From positions 177,661-241,660 of the forward strand of contig JAQXDW010000067.1 of NCBI GenBank assembly GCA_029251165.1: a stretch of 64,000 bases of DNA, given 5' to 3'. Each line of letters opens with the position of its first letter. The stretch's first letter is position 1. Below are positions 28,488 through 36,963 of this stretch, piece by piece. The DNA comes from Myxococcota bacterium (GTDB lineage Bacteria; Myxococcota_A; UBA796). The position numbers and the translations under genes were made by a program. The notes under the pieces were generated by a model. The model was not told the origin of the DNA and made no database searches. It saw nothing but the letters and a program-made list of their open reading frames with translations.

Positions 28488-29458
28488 CGACGCCCCTTCA
28501 CACCGCCACGCCACTGTCCGAGCAGCTCGGCGACCTGATTGAGCAGCTCCCCTCGCCCTCCCTGGAGGGTTGGACGAATCACCGAGGGCAGCGCTCCGAT
28601 GACATGCCCGAAGCTCGGCACCGTCGGCGGCCTCCCGAGGCGCACCAGCTCAGCGTGGATCGCACGGTTGCGGCGGTACAGCGTACGGGGCGAGCGGGAG
28701 TGGGAGTGCAGGACTGGTGCGGCGGGGACATACCCGACGTTCCGGCCCACTGACCACACGACATCCTCAGCGGTGGCCACATCGGGCAGCGGGTGCCGCC
28801 GGAGGGTCTCGGTGCGGTAGAGCGCCGCGACGTGATCGACCTGCTCGGCATCGACAGCCTCCTGCCCCGCTGGGGTCCACTTGCGCAGCCGGCGGCGGGT
28901 GATCGGGTCGGCATCGGGCCAGGGAAGCTGGCGGGCATAGACCGCATCCCAGCCGCCCGCCTCCAGCGCCTCCACCATGGTCCGCACGAAGCCAGCCCCC
29001 AGCGGGATGGCGTCGTTGACCGACAGCAGGGTGTAGGGATCGGAGATGTGGGGGATCGCGAGCTGTCGGGTGGCTCCGTGGCCGCGCCAGGGCACCCGAA
29101 GGACATCAGCACCCGGGATGCTCAGCGGCCCGTCGCTGCCATTGGAGAGCACCAGCACCCGGACGGTCACATCCTGAGCGAGCAGCGCGGAGAGGCCGAT
29201 GGGGATCGCATCTGGTGTGGGGATGACCACGGTGACCCGGACATCACTTCCAGGACAGGCCTGGGGAGCGCGGCTGCGGGTCAGCTCGTCGACGAGACGC
29301 TGGTTGTCTGACCGAACGCTGCGGCACAGCGGACCGATCTCATCGAGGCGCACATCCGGCGGCGGCGGACGAGAGAGCACAAGGTCGACCGGCTCTCCGC
29401 GCCGCAGCGCCTCTGACATCCGTCGTCGATCCGCACGCTCGAGGGTCTTCAGCTCCAC
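28484..29458 (-). CDS. Glycosyltransferase-like protein (GT-A fold)
   Basis: About 324 residues. The middle part has a GT2-like core: VTVVIPTPDAIPIGLSALLAQ, VLSNGSDGPLS, LLSVNDAIPLGAGFV (NDA in place of DxD) and a later ATAEDVVWSVGRNVGYVP that resembles the ED-containing acceptor motif. The N-terminal ~75 residues are not recognised. It heads the three-gene glycosyltransferase operon. The GTG at 29458 has a strong GGGAGGA site four bases upstream and is preferred to the in-frame GTG at 29485. Confidence 0.75.
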   Translation of the reverse strand: MELKTLERADRRRMSEALRRGEPVDLVLSRPPPPDVRLDEIGPLCRSVRSDNQRLVDELTRSRAPQACPGSDVRVTVVIPTPDAIPIGLSALLAQDVTVRVLVLSNGSDGPLSIPGADVLRVPWRGHGATRQLAIPHISDPYTLLSVNDAIPLGAGFVRTMVEALEAGGWDAVYARQLPWPDADPITRRRLRKWTPAGQEAVDAEQVDHVAALYRTETLRRHPLPDVATAEDVVWSVGRNVGYVPAAPVLHSHSRSPRTLYRRNRAIHAELVRLGRPPTVPSFGHVIGALPSVIRPTLQGGRGELLNQVAELLGQWRGGVKGRR

Positions 29459-29893
29459 CGTTCCTCCCGACGTAATCACTATCACCGATGCGGCAGCGGG
29501 ATGCGTCCGGCCTCCGTGGAGTGCCCGGCTCGCGTGCGGTGGTTGGGGTGGTAATCACGATCCCGGAGTCCCTGATGGACTGCCGTCAGCGACCTCCTCA
29601 TTTACCCACACGACGAGCGCCCTCCGCGACTGGAGACGCTGAATATCCACGACCTCTCCGCTCACACCTCGGCCCCTGCATCCCTCGAGTCCGCCTCAAT
29701 GGAGCGCTGGAGTGCCCCTCGGCGGAGGCTGCAGCGGCGAGGGGAGCAGCGTCGTCTCCAGCCTCACGGCGAGACACCTCGGCGCAGCGCAGGCCCGGGC
29801 TTTTCTGACGGTGGACTCCAGCACCACCTCCACGCCCGGGCAACCCAGCTCCGGCACCGCGTCGCGGTGTAGTCTGTCGGCAGCCCGAACAGG
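29459..29893. other. Divergent spacer without a supported gene
   Basis: 435 nt between the divergent glycosyltransferase and radical SAM genes. Several frames are open for 60-100 codons, but none has a ribosome binding site or family match, and the open frames conflict with one another. A plus-strand frame covering 29582-29870 looks protein-like but has no usable start and is preceded by TGA and TAA. It may be the relic of a small gene, or leader and promoter DNA for the cluster that begins at 29894. Confidence 0.4.
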
Positions 29894-31270
29894 ATGGACA
29901 TGCCACGGATTGCCTTGCTGACGATGAGTCCCTGGGAGTCTGAGGGCGGCTTCAAGCCGTTCAGCCTCGCGGTATGGCGCCTGAAGGCCGCGCTCCTGAG
30001 AGACAGCCCAGACGTCGAGGTGAAGATCTTTGACGCCAACGACTGGTCACTGGATGCCTGGCAGGCGGCCATCGAAGACTTTGCACCCGACATCGTCGGG
30101 GTGAGCGCCTATGTTTGGTCGTTCCCGACCTTTGCCGAGCTGTCCCGACGCCTCTCCAGACCGGATCGCTGGCTCATCTTCGGTGGTCCCTCTGCACGCC
30201 AGGAGATGCTGACCCTGTCGCCCTATGCCGACGCTCCCCAGTGGCTCGATGCGTTCTGCTTCACCGAGGGAGAGTCGGTCATGACCGCGGTCGCAGCATG
30301 CTGGCCGGATCGCACACGGCTGCTGAGCCTGCCGGGGCTGGCGGCCTGGGACGGTGCGCGCTGGTCACACAACGCTCGCCCCCTCACCCGCGGCCTCTCT
30401 GAGCTGGCCTCGCCCTACCAGATGGGTCTCTTGCCGCCAGGCACCACCGCGCAGCTGGAGACCTTCCGGGGCTGCCCGATGTCTTGTAGCTTCTGCCAGT
30501 GGGGGATCCTGCCAGCCCGCAAGGAGGCCGCCAGTCGTGCGTTCCTGATCGCAGAGCTGTCGGCGCTCAAGGCGATGGGAGCCAACGAGGTCTTCATGGT
30601 CGATGCCGCGCTGAACCTCCACAGCAGCGCGTTTACAGCGCTGTCTGAGGCCGAAGCGGAGGTCGGGCTCATCGCGGGACGGGAGTTCGTCACCGAGATC
30701 TACCCGACCCGGCTGAAGCCTGCGCACCTCGACCTGCTCGCCAGCGCAAAGAGCTTCGTCGGCATCGGACTCCAGTCCACCGATCGCGACGCGATGAGGC
30801 GCATCGGGCGCCCCTACACTGCCGAGAACTTCCAGCGGGCGATCGCGCAGCTCTCCGAGGTCGCGATGACGACCATCGAGATCATCGTCGGCCTGCCTGA
30901 CGAGACCCCGGAGCGCTTCTGGGAGACCTTCGAGCACGTCCTGCGCCTGCCGGTCAGCGTGCGGGTGTTCCAGTCGCTCATTCTCCCAGACGCCGGGCTG
31001 CTCCAGGCGCAGTCCTCAGACATCCGCTTCGACCCACGCTCCATGCGCATGCTGAGCTCTCCGACCTGGAATCCAGCGGTCTACCGTGAGACCCTCGCAG
31101 CAATCCACCGCCGGGCCGTCGATCTCGGCGGCTGGTACTCACGGAGCTGGCCGAGCCCCGCTCACCCCGATGACCCGCTCGCGGAGCTTGGCCGACCGCT
31201 GGGCGGACCGATGTGGACCATCCCCGACCACACCCACGAGCGCCACCACCGCCTCCGGGTGCCTGGCTGA
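29894..31270 (+). CDS. Radical SAM protein with cobalamin-binding-type N-terminal domain
   Basis: 458 residues (456 if the ATG at 29900 is used). The first ~150 residues have the open Rossmann layout of B12-binding domains (IALLTMSPW, PDIVGVSAYVWSFPTFAEL, FGGPSARQE), but there is no DxHxxG, so cobalamin would bind base-off without a protein His. The radical SAM core has RGCPMSCSFC (CxxxCxxC) at about residue 192, then EVFMVDAALN and VGIGLQSTDRDAMRRIGRPY. Such enzymes methylate or rearrange unactivated carbons in peptide and natural-product biosynthesis. It forms a two-gene operon with the 2OG-oxygenase-like gene (TGATG overlap). Confidence 0.85.
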   Translation: MDMPRIALLTMSPWESEGGFKPFSLAVWRLKAALLRDSPDVEVKIFDANDWSLDAWQAAIEDFAPDIVGVSAYVWSFPTFAELSRRLSRPDRWLIFGGPSARQEMLTLSPYADAPQWLDAFCFTEGESVMTAVAACWPDRTRLLSLPGLAAWDGARWSHNARPLTRGLSELASPYQMGLLPPGTTAQLETFRGCPMSCSFCQWGILPARKEAASRAFLIAELSALKAMGANEVFMVDAALNLHSSAFTALSEAEAEVGLIAGREFVTEIYPTRLKPAHLDLLASAKSFVGIGLQSTDRDAMRRIGRPYTAENFQRAIAQLSEVAMTTIEIIVGLPDETPERFWETFEHVLRLPVSVRVFQSLILPDAGLLQAQSSDIRFDPRSMRMLSSPTWNPAVYRETLAAIHRRAVDLGGWYSRSWPSPAHPDDPLAELGRPLGGPMWTIPDHTHERHHRLRVPG

Positions 31271-32070
31271 TGTGGCTGCGCTGCCCGGCACGAGACCTCA
31301 CGACCTGGGCGGGCAGCCTGCCGCGACTGCTGTCCGGCTCGCTGCGCGGGGTGATCCTCGACGGCCTGCTCCCTCCGGAGGTCGCGCTGCGGCTGGTGGG
31401 CCGGCTCCAGCAAGACCGCACCCTGCCCCGCATCCCCGTGGGCGGTCAGCTGATCGGAGAGAGCCTGGGCCTGTCGCTGGATCGGGCCGTCGGTCCACAC
31501 CAGGACGACTACCTCTCCTCCGCACGAACGCTCCACGAGCGGCTCTCTACCCTCACCACTGGCCGCAGCCTCGACACCCTGCTGGCGGCTGCGCTGTCGA
31601 TGATGGCGCGGCCGATGCCCGTGTCTCTCGCAGAAGCCCGCGGCCTCCCGAGGGCACCGTTGGTGTTTCGGCGGCTGCCACGCGGCGGATGCATCCCGCC
31701 CCACGCAGAGCTGGAGCAGCTTGCTCGGCGGCCATACGATGGCTTCCGAGAGCAGCTCGATGACACCACTCTCCTCAGCTTCTTCATCTGCCTCCAGCAG
31801 CCCGCCTCTGGCGGGGTGCTTCGAGTCCATGAGCTGAGCTGGTCAGACTACGACCGCAGCGCAGACCGGGGCGGACACTCCCAGCCAGCGGCGCAGCTCC
31901 GAGGTGTGTCGCACACCGATCGGTTGCTCAAGACCGGCAGCCTCGTGGTGTTCGATGGCGGACGATGGTTCCATGAAGTCACTCCCGTCATCGGCGAGCA
32001 GGAGCGCTGGACCGCCGGCGGCTTCCTCGCTCGGCGCTGCAGCGGGGATGGCGTGCTCTACTGGTCCTGA
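31270..32070 (+). CDS. Fe(II)/2-oxoglutarate oxygenase-like protein, paralogue A
   Basis: 266 residues. The C-terminal half matches a prolyl-hydroxylase-like double-stranded beta-helix: an HxE pair in IPPHAELEQL, LLSFFICLQQPASGG, then SLVVFDGGRWFHEVTPV and GEQERWTAGGFLA, supplying the distal His and the Arg that binds 2-oxoglutarate. It shares the FDGGR-H-V-P and RWTAG-FLA blocks with the gene at 34392-35207. The start overlaps the radical SAM stop by one base (TGATG). It faces the selenoprotein-FGE gene with a 13-nt overlap. Substrate unknown. Confidence 0.72.
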   Translation: MWLRCPARDLTTWAGSLPRLLSGSLRGVILDGLLPPEVALRLVGRLQQDRTLPRIPVGGQLIGESLGLSLDRAVGPHQDDYLSSARTLHERLSTLTTGRSLDTLLAAALSMMARPMPVSLAEARGLPRAPLVFRRLPRGGCIPPHAELEQLARRPYDGFREQLDDTTLLSFFICLQQPASGGVLRVHELSWSDYDRSADRGGHSQPAAQLRGVSHTDRLLKTGSLVVFDGGRWFHEVTPVIGEQERWTAGGFLARRCSGDGVLYWS

Positions 32071-33587
32071 GGCGGGATCGCAACCAGCCGCACACCGCGG
32101 CCGCCGAAGCCCTGATCCGCAAGCCCGTATGTCCGGCAGACCCGATCTCCGAGGTGCTGAACGAGGCTCCGAGGGGCCGGGAACATGCTGCGCTGGACCC
32201 GCAGTCCCGGCTGAAGCACACCCGGGTCATCGGGCCCGATGAAGGGATCGCAGGCACCGTCGGTGAGGCGGGAGAGGGCATCCTCAGCGTAGGCATCGGC
32301 GACCCACTCCAGCCCGTTGCCGATGACATCGTACAGCCCGAAGCCGTTGGGGGGAAAGCAGGCGACCGGCACCGGCTCGGAGCGGTGGAGGTTGCAGCGC
32401 TCGAGGTCGAGTTCATCTCCCCACGGGAAGCGGGTCTCGCCCCCTCCTGCCGCTGCGCGGGCCCACTCCGCCTCGGTCGGCAGCCGATACCGCCAGTCAC
32501 TCTGAGCATTGAGGTGAGCAATGAGCTGCTGGCACTCCGTCCAGGACACCCCCAGCGCAGGACACCATGCCTCAGGACTGTCCACCGCCACACCCGGCCA
32601 CCGCTTCGGCTCCATGGTCATCCAGTCTCCGCGCGTCACCGGCCAGATGCCGATGCAGTACGGCGTGGAGAGGACCACCGCACGAGCTGGCCCCTCGCGA
32701 GGAAACCGAGGGTGGTCAGTGCCCATCGTGAATCGCCCTGCCGGGATCCGCCGGAACAACATGCCCTGCGGACAGCGCAGGACATCCTGCGCTGCGTGGA
32801 CCGCGCGGGCAGCACTGCGGAGGGCCTCGACGGGCTGCGGGGGACGCGGAGCGGACGGGCCTCGAATCTCCGGCAGCGGTGGGATCGGCCAGACATCGAA
32901 ATTCAGCCGATGGAACCGGGCACGGTGTGCCGTCGCGGTGTCCGGCCAGCGCGTGAGGATCCCGGCAAAGACAGCCTGAGAGGCTTCGCCGTCCCCCTGA
33001 CGGGCGAGGGCCTCTCCGCGGAGCAGCTCCGCGACCGGCAAGAGATGCGAATGGGTGGCGCCATGCGTCGTGATCCAGGTGGTGACATCAGGCAAGGCAC
33101 CCGGCTCGGCCCACAGCACAGCGAGCGCGCGACCGGCAGGGTCGTCCCCGAGGGCGTGGCGCTCCGGGGACTCACCCACCGCATCAGCCAGCACGGCCAG
33201 CACGGCATCGGCATCGGCGAAGCTCCAGAGACGGGCAACTTCGGAGAGGTCCGGGTCGAGGACAAGGATATCGGGCACCCGAGGCACTCGGTCCGTTGAG
33301 ACAAAGCCCAGCGCATCGAGTCGCGCACGGTCCTCCAAAGACACCGCCGCGGGACCGTGACGCCACATCGAGACCCGAACCGGGACAAACCGCCGCCGGA
33401 TGAGATCTGCGACATCGTGATCGGCGAAGGCGACCGCCCTCGTCAGGCTCCCTGCCGCTCACCAGGCATCGTCGTCGCCCATGCCATTGAGCAGTCCCAT
33501 CACCACCAGCAGGCGTCCCTGCTCCCGCGCCTGATCGGCGGCAGCATCGAGGCGAGTCTGCCAGCGAATGTCGGCAAGAGGGGTCAT
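32058..33587 (-). CDS. Thioredoxin-like/FGE fusion protein, predicted selenoprotein (Sec43)
   Basis: 509 residues if UGA at 33459-33461 (codon 43) is read as selenocysteine. Residues ~20-125 form a thioredoxin-like fold: strand RLLVVMG (25-31), AW-U-AAG at 41-46, AFADHDVA (53-60), RRRFVPVRV (64-72) and VPDILVLDPD (104-113) with the cis-Pro. Sec43 takes the first-Cys position of the CxxC; the second Cys is Gly46. A helical, TPR-like linker leads to a SUMF1/EgtB-type domain from ~residue 270 (PAGRFTMGT, RLPTEAEWARAAAGG, YDVIGNGLEWVAD). The ATG at 33587 overlaps the methyltransferase stop (ATGA) and has GGAG six bases upstream, which fixes the start. Without read-through only a 42-residue peptide and an FGE lacking half the thioredoxin fold remain. 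Confidence 0.75.
33425..33442 (-). promoter_or_regulatory. Predicted bacterial SECIS element of the thioredoxin/FGE selenoprotein
   Basis: On the minus strand CGAGGGC pairs with GCCTTCG in a 7-bp stem (one G-U pair) closed by the tetraloop GGTC. The loop is 24-27 nt after the UGA. The loop sequence is the same GGTC as in the hairpin of the other predicted selenoprotein in the window. Confidence 0.72.
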
Positions 33588-34405
33588 CGCATGCTCCGAG
33601 TGATGACAAGCAGGACGACCTGAACATACCCCTCAGACTGCAGCCACTCCAGCAGAGAGACGCCCTCGTCCATGAGGCGTCCCCTCCCCGCCCATCCCGC
33701 CCCGGCCCGCTGAGCCGGGGTGAGGAAGCAGCGATAGCTCGGGAGCGTCTGAGTGGTGAGGTCGCGGTGGTGCAGGACGCGGCCGCCAGCAGCAGCAACG
33801 AGCGTCGACCAGTCGGGGCACAGGCCCCATACATCCGGGATCGGTCCGATGCTGCGCTGGAGGAGGGACTCCACGGCAAGGACCACACCAGCAGGCCCCG
33901 CACCAAGGGCACGCATCGCGTCGGTCGGAACGATGTCGGTGAGCACCAGCCGTCCCCCTGGGCGGAGTACCCGGAGGGCTTCGGTCAGAAACGCCGCACG
34001 AGAGTCAAAGTGAAACGCAGCCTCGACGCTGAGCACCACGTCCACGGTGTCGTCCTTCAGGGGGAGCCGTGCCGCCGTGCCGTGGTGCCAGCGGATCTCG
34101 CTGCCGGGCTGGGCGCGGATCTCTGCGGCGACCACGAGCTGTGCGGCGTCTGGATTGATGCCGATGAGGCGCATCTGAGAATGGACCGCGTTGGCACGGG
34201 CCAGGGTGCCGCCGACGCCGCAGCCAACATCTGCCACAACCATGCCGCTCCGCAGCGCCGCGTGAGAGAGCACCGCTGCATCCAGACGGGCCTGGGCCGC
34301 CGGGAGGTCGTCGTCAGGCGGCCCGTCCCACAGCCCGAGGTGCATCGATCGGTTCCCAGAGACCAGGAAGTCACTGATGATCGAGAAGTAGTCAGCTCCA
34401 GGCAT
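33584..34405 (-). CDS. Class I SAM-dependent methyltransferase
   Basis: 273 residues. SAM-binding motif I VVADVGCGVGGTLARA, an acidic end of strand 2 (IGINPDAAQL), motif II-like VDVVLSVEAAFHF and post-II LRPGGRLVLTDIVP. The order and the N-terminal SGNRSMHLGLWD resemble the small-molecule O/C-methyltransferases of natural-product clusters (tocopherol/erythromycin type). It lies between the oxygenase-like gene upstream (14-nt overlap) and the selenoprotein-FGE gene downstream (ATGA), so these three proteins are produced together and may act on one substrate. Confidence 0.88.
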   Translation of the reverse strand: MPGADYFSIISDFLVSGNRSMHLGLWDGPPDDDLPAAQARLDAAVLSHAALRSGMVVADVGCGVGGTLARANAVHSQMRLIGINPDAAQLVVAAEIRAQPGSEIRWHHGTAARLPLKDDTVDVVLSVEAAFHFDSRAAFLTEALRVLRPGGRLVLTDIVPTDAMRALGAGPAGVVLAVESLLQRSIGPIPDVWGLCPDWSTLVAAAGGRVLHHRDLTTQTLPSYRCFLTPAQRAGAGWAGRGRLMDEGVSLLEWLQSEGYVQVVLLVITRSMR

Positions 34406-35207
34406 ACCGCTGCCCGTCCGGCCCCGACGCCAGGAAGGCCCCAGCGGTCCACCGCTGCCCGTGCTGTGACGGGAGCACCCGGTGGTTGTAGCGCCCGCCG
34501 TCGAACACCAGCAGATCGCCGACCGAGGGCCTTACCTCAGTGAGCCCGAACGACGCGAGGGCATCCGCAGCCTCGGCTGCTGGTATGCCCTCGATGCGCG
34601 GCTCCAGCCCCGGCGGCGGCCGGTGGTAGAGGTGGAGCTGACCACCAGCAGCGAGGCTCAGGGGGGTGTAGCAAGACAGCTGAACCCCCGACATGATGCG
34701 CTCCCGGAGTCCCGCCATGCTCGGCCAGTCTGCGCGCTCGCTGTGGATGCCAACCCCATCGCCAGCCTCAAACACCCGCACGGTCAGCGGGGTGGATGCC
34801 TCCGGGGGCGTGCGGATGGGCACACCTCCGCTGAGCACCATCAGCATCCCCGCGAGCTGATCTGCCAGCGGAAGACCGGCATCGGAGAGGACGGCGAGGA
34901 GGGCCTGTCCGCGACGACGGTATGCGACAAGATCGGGCGGACTGACCACCAGGACAGCGCCGTAGGTCCAGCCGGGAAACGGCGGGGTGACCACCGGGCC
35001 ACACGCTCCGGGCGCATCCCTCAGCTGCGCCACAACGCCCGCTGCCAGCGCCGCATCGAACGCTCCCTCTACCAGGACACCTCCCAGCGTGCCGTCGAGG
35101 ATCAGGCCGATGAGATCACGACCGGCGAGCTGATCTGGGGAGCCAGAGAGGATGGTGGGCGCCTGACCGCTTCCCGAGCGGAGCAGGGCGATGCGGGTCT
35201 GAGACAT
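34392..35207 (-). CDS. Fe(II)/2-oxoglutarate oxygenase-like protein, paralogue B
   Basis: 271 residues. The core has GIHSERADW (HxE), LSCYTPLSLAAGGQLHLY, DLLVFDGGRYNHRVLPS and GQRWTAGAFLAS, the same blocks as the plus-strand gene at 31270-32070. As there, the iron-binding HxD is HxE. The ATG at 35207 begins MSQTRIALLRSG; residues called upstream overlap the divergent gene and have no support. It is first in the minus-strand operon with the methyltransferase and the selenoprotein. Confidence 0.72.
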   Translation of the reverse strand: MSQTRIALLRSGSGQAPTILSGSPDQLAGRDLIGLILDGTLGGVLVEGAFDAALAAGVVAQLRDAPGACGPVVTPPFPGWTYGAVLVVSPPDLVAYRRRGQALLAVLSDAGLPLADQLAGMLMVLSGGVPIRTPPEASTPLTVRVFEAGDGVGIHSERADWPSMAGLRERIMSGVQLSCYTPLSLAAGGQLHLYHRPPPGLEPRIEGIPAAEAADALASFGLTEVRPSVGDLLVFDGGRYNHRVLPSQHGQRWTAGAFLASGPDGQRYAWS

Positions 35208-35242
35208 GGCTGGATGATACCCTGCGCCATGGAGGAATGAGC

Positions 35243-36049
35243 GTGCAGCCCCTGCCTTGGTCGACCCCATTTCTCCGACGCATCGCGGTGCCAGGTGCCC
35301 GACCGGAGATCGGCGTCGCGGTCGGGCTCCGCCCCGGTCATGCCGGACAGGAGGTGCTCGTATCGTACAACCCACGCCAGCGCAGCGTCGCCTTCCGGCT
35401 GCGCATCGGGCGGGCGCTCAAGGGAATGGGGTTCTCGCTGGGCTGGCTGCGGGCGCTGAGTCCGCTCATTGTCGGCGAGCGCGGCAGCTGGGTCATTGGC
35501 CTCGAGGCTGCGGCCGGGCGCCTCACTGGCACCCTGTACATCGAGGAGCTGGCCCGGTTCTTCTCAGCACCGGAGCTGGAGGCGCTGTGGCGACAGACCG
35601 CCGCAGCGCTGGCCCTCCCCCTGCCGCCGCCGATCGCGCTGGGCTCACCCTACATCCTCGCGATCGACTTCGAGCCGCGCGGGGCAACCCGGCTGAAGCG
35701 GTACCACCTCCGGCGACCTAACGCGGGTCCGCTGCCGGAGGAGTGGGGCGTCCCCGAGGTGCTGCAGCCAGACACCGGCGGTCACATCCTCCAGCGTCGC
35801 GGTGAAGATGACAGCATCAAGGTCTACCGCTGCTATCCCTATGCGGAACGCCCGGAGCATGCCCCGGCGGCCTGGCAGGACTGGCACACCCTCACCGGTC
35901 AGCCCCCGCCGCTCAGCCTCTCAGAAGACACCCCGATCACCAGCATCGGGGCCAGACTGGTCGGCGACCGCATCAGCGCGGCGGTCGTCTACACGGTGCC
36001 GCGCTGCGGGATGAGGCGGTCGGCCTCGTCTCCAAAGACCTCGATGTAG
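35243..36049 (+). CDS. Unrecognised protein of the radical SAM cluster
   Basis: 268 residues, no signal peptide or membrane segment. Several strand-like segments end in basic/aromatic motifs: ILAIDFEPRGATRLKRYHL in the middle and IKVYRCYPYAERPEH later. This alternating pattern vaguely recalls the repeats of ABBA-type prenyltransferases, but I see no match strong enough to claim it. GGAGGA at 35231 is six bases before the GTG at 35243 and touches the ATG at 35237, so the GTG is preferred. It is the only plus-strand gene between 32.1 and 42.4 kb, and its 3' end overlaps the convergent radical SAM gene by 61 nt. Confidence 0.65.
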   Translation: MQPLPWSTPFLRRIAVPGARPEIGVAVGLRPGHAGQEVLVSYNPRQRSVAFRLRIGRALKGMGFSLGWLRALSPLIVGERGSWVIGLEAAAGRLTGTLYIEELARFFSAPELEALWRQTAAALALPLPPPIALGSPYILAIDFEPRGATRLKRYHLRRPNAGPLPEEWGVPEVLQPDTGGHILQRRGEDDSIKVYRCYPYAERPEHAPAAWQDWHTLTGQPPPLSLSEDTPITSIGARLVGDRISAAVVYTVPRCGMRRSASSPKTSM

Positions 36050-36960
36050 CGCTGATGAAGTCCATCGCAGCCGCTTCGGAAGTGGGTGCAGGTGCGCTCA
36101 TGGGGGCAGCGAAACTCGAAGCTGCGGTTCAGGCGCGCCTGGAACGTGTCGTGGATGAACATGTGCGGCTGGTGGTTGTCCAGGCAGTCGGCGTGGCGAC
36201 CGAGCAGGCAGCGGGGAATCCACTTCACCGTCGCCGTGCCGCCGGCAGCCTTGACCACATCGAGCGCGGCCAGCAGCGGCGGCAGGCTCTCTGCGAGCGG
36301 GATCAGCTCCTCGGTCTGATTCGCCCCCTCCAGCTCCAGAAACGACCAGAAGTTCAGCACGGTGAGCCCCAGCCCCAGGATGAAGCGGGCGATGTCGGGG
36401 AGGTTGGCAACGTTGGAGCGGCAGATCACAGTGTTGGCGATGACGGTCGCGCCGAGCTCCTGGAGCTGCCCGACCCCAGCCTTCATCTCCTCAAAGCTTC
36501 GAGAAGAGCGGGTGATCTGCCGATCCAAGGCGGCGGTGTGGGCGTGGATGGAGACGAAGTACTCGCGGACGCCCGCAGCCACCAAGCCCGCCGCATAGTC
36601 CCGATCGCGGAGCCGACGGGCGTTGGTCTGGATGCGCACGGTCTGAAAGCGCCCGGTCGTGGTCGCTGCCCGGGCGATCTCGGCGAGGTCGGGCCGAAGG
36701 GTGACCTCGGCGCCGGTCAGGACGAGGCGCTTGAACTGGCCGGTCTTCTTGTTGTGGTTGAGCACGACCGCCACATCTCGACGGGCAGTGTCCGGCAGCG
36801 CGGCGACGATCTCAGACTCGATGATGCAGAACCGGCACCGGCTGTTGCAGCGATAGGTCAGCACCAGGATGATGCTGTCCTCCGGCCCCATCGGCATCTC
36901 ATCCATCTTGTCCCGAGAGAGGGCGAACCGGGCATCGGGCTCAAACTGGAGATCGGACAT
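35989..36960 (-). CDS. Radical SAM protein with C-terminal Cys-rich region
   Basis: 323 residues. The cluster-binding motif YRCNSRCRFC (CxxxCxxC) is at about residue 37, followed by RLVLTGAEVTLRPDL and RIQTNARRL, typical of the TIM-barrel core. The C-terminus has further Cys and His (RCLLGRHADC, RCPHERTCTHFRSGC), followed by GLHQRYIEVFGDE, which looks like a SPASM- or twitch-type auxiliary Fe-S site. Peptide- or small-molecule-modifying activity is likely; the substrate is unknown. It is the last gene of the 42.2-36.0 kb minus-strand run, three bases after the unknown gene upstream. Confidence 0.84.
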   Translation of the reverse strand: MSDLQFEPDARFALSRDKMDEMPMGPEDSIILVLTYRCNSRCRFCIIESEIVAALPDTARRDVAVVLNHNKKTGQFKRLVLTGAEVTLRPDLAEIARAATTTGRFQTVRIQTNARRLRDRDYAAGLVAAGVREYFVSIHAHTAALDRQITRSSRSFEEMKAGVGQLQELGATVIANTVICRSNVANLPDIARFILGLGLTVLNFWSFLELEGANQTEELIPLAESLPPLLAALDVVKAAGGTATVKWIPRCLLGRHADCLDNHQPHMFIHDTFQARLNRSFEFRCPHERTCTHFRSGCDGLHQRYIEVFGDEADRLIPQRGTV

Positions 36961-36963
36961 GGC

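Noticed and set aside
29488..29808. 106-codon plus-strand frame in the divergent spacer upstream of the radical SAM gene
   Set aside because: No ribosome binding site, low-complexity Arg/Pro/Ala composition, and competing open frames on both strands.
32058..33368. FGE gene starting at the ATG at 33368 as the complete protein
   Set aside because: This start lacks a ribosome binding site and would begin in the middle of a thioredoxin fold; the ATGA-coupled start at 33587 with read-through of UGA explains the conserved segments on both sides.
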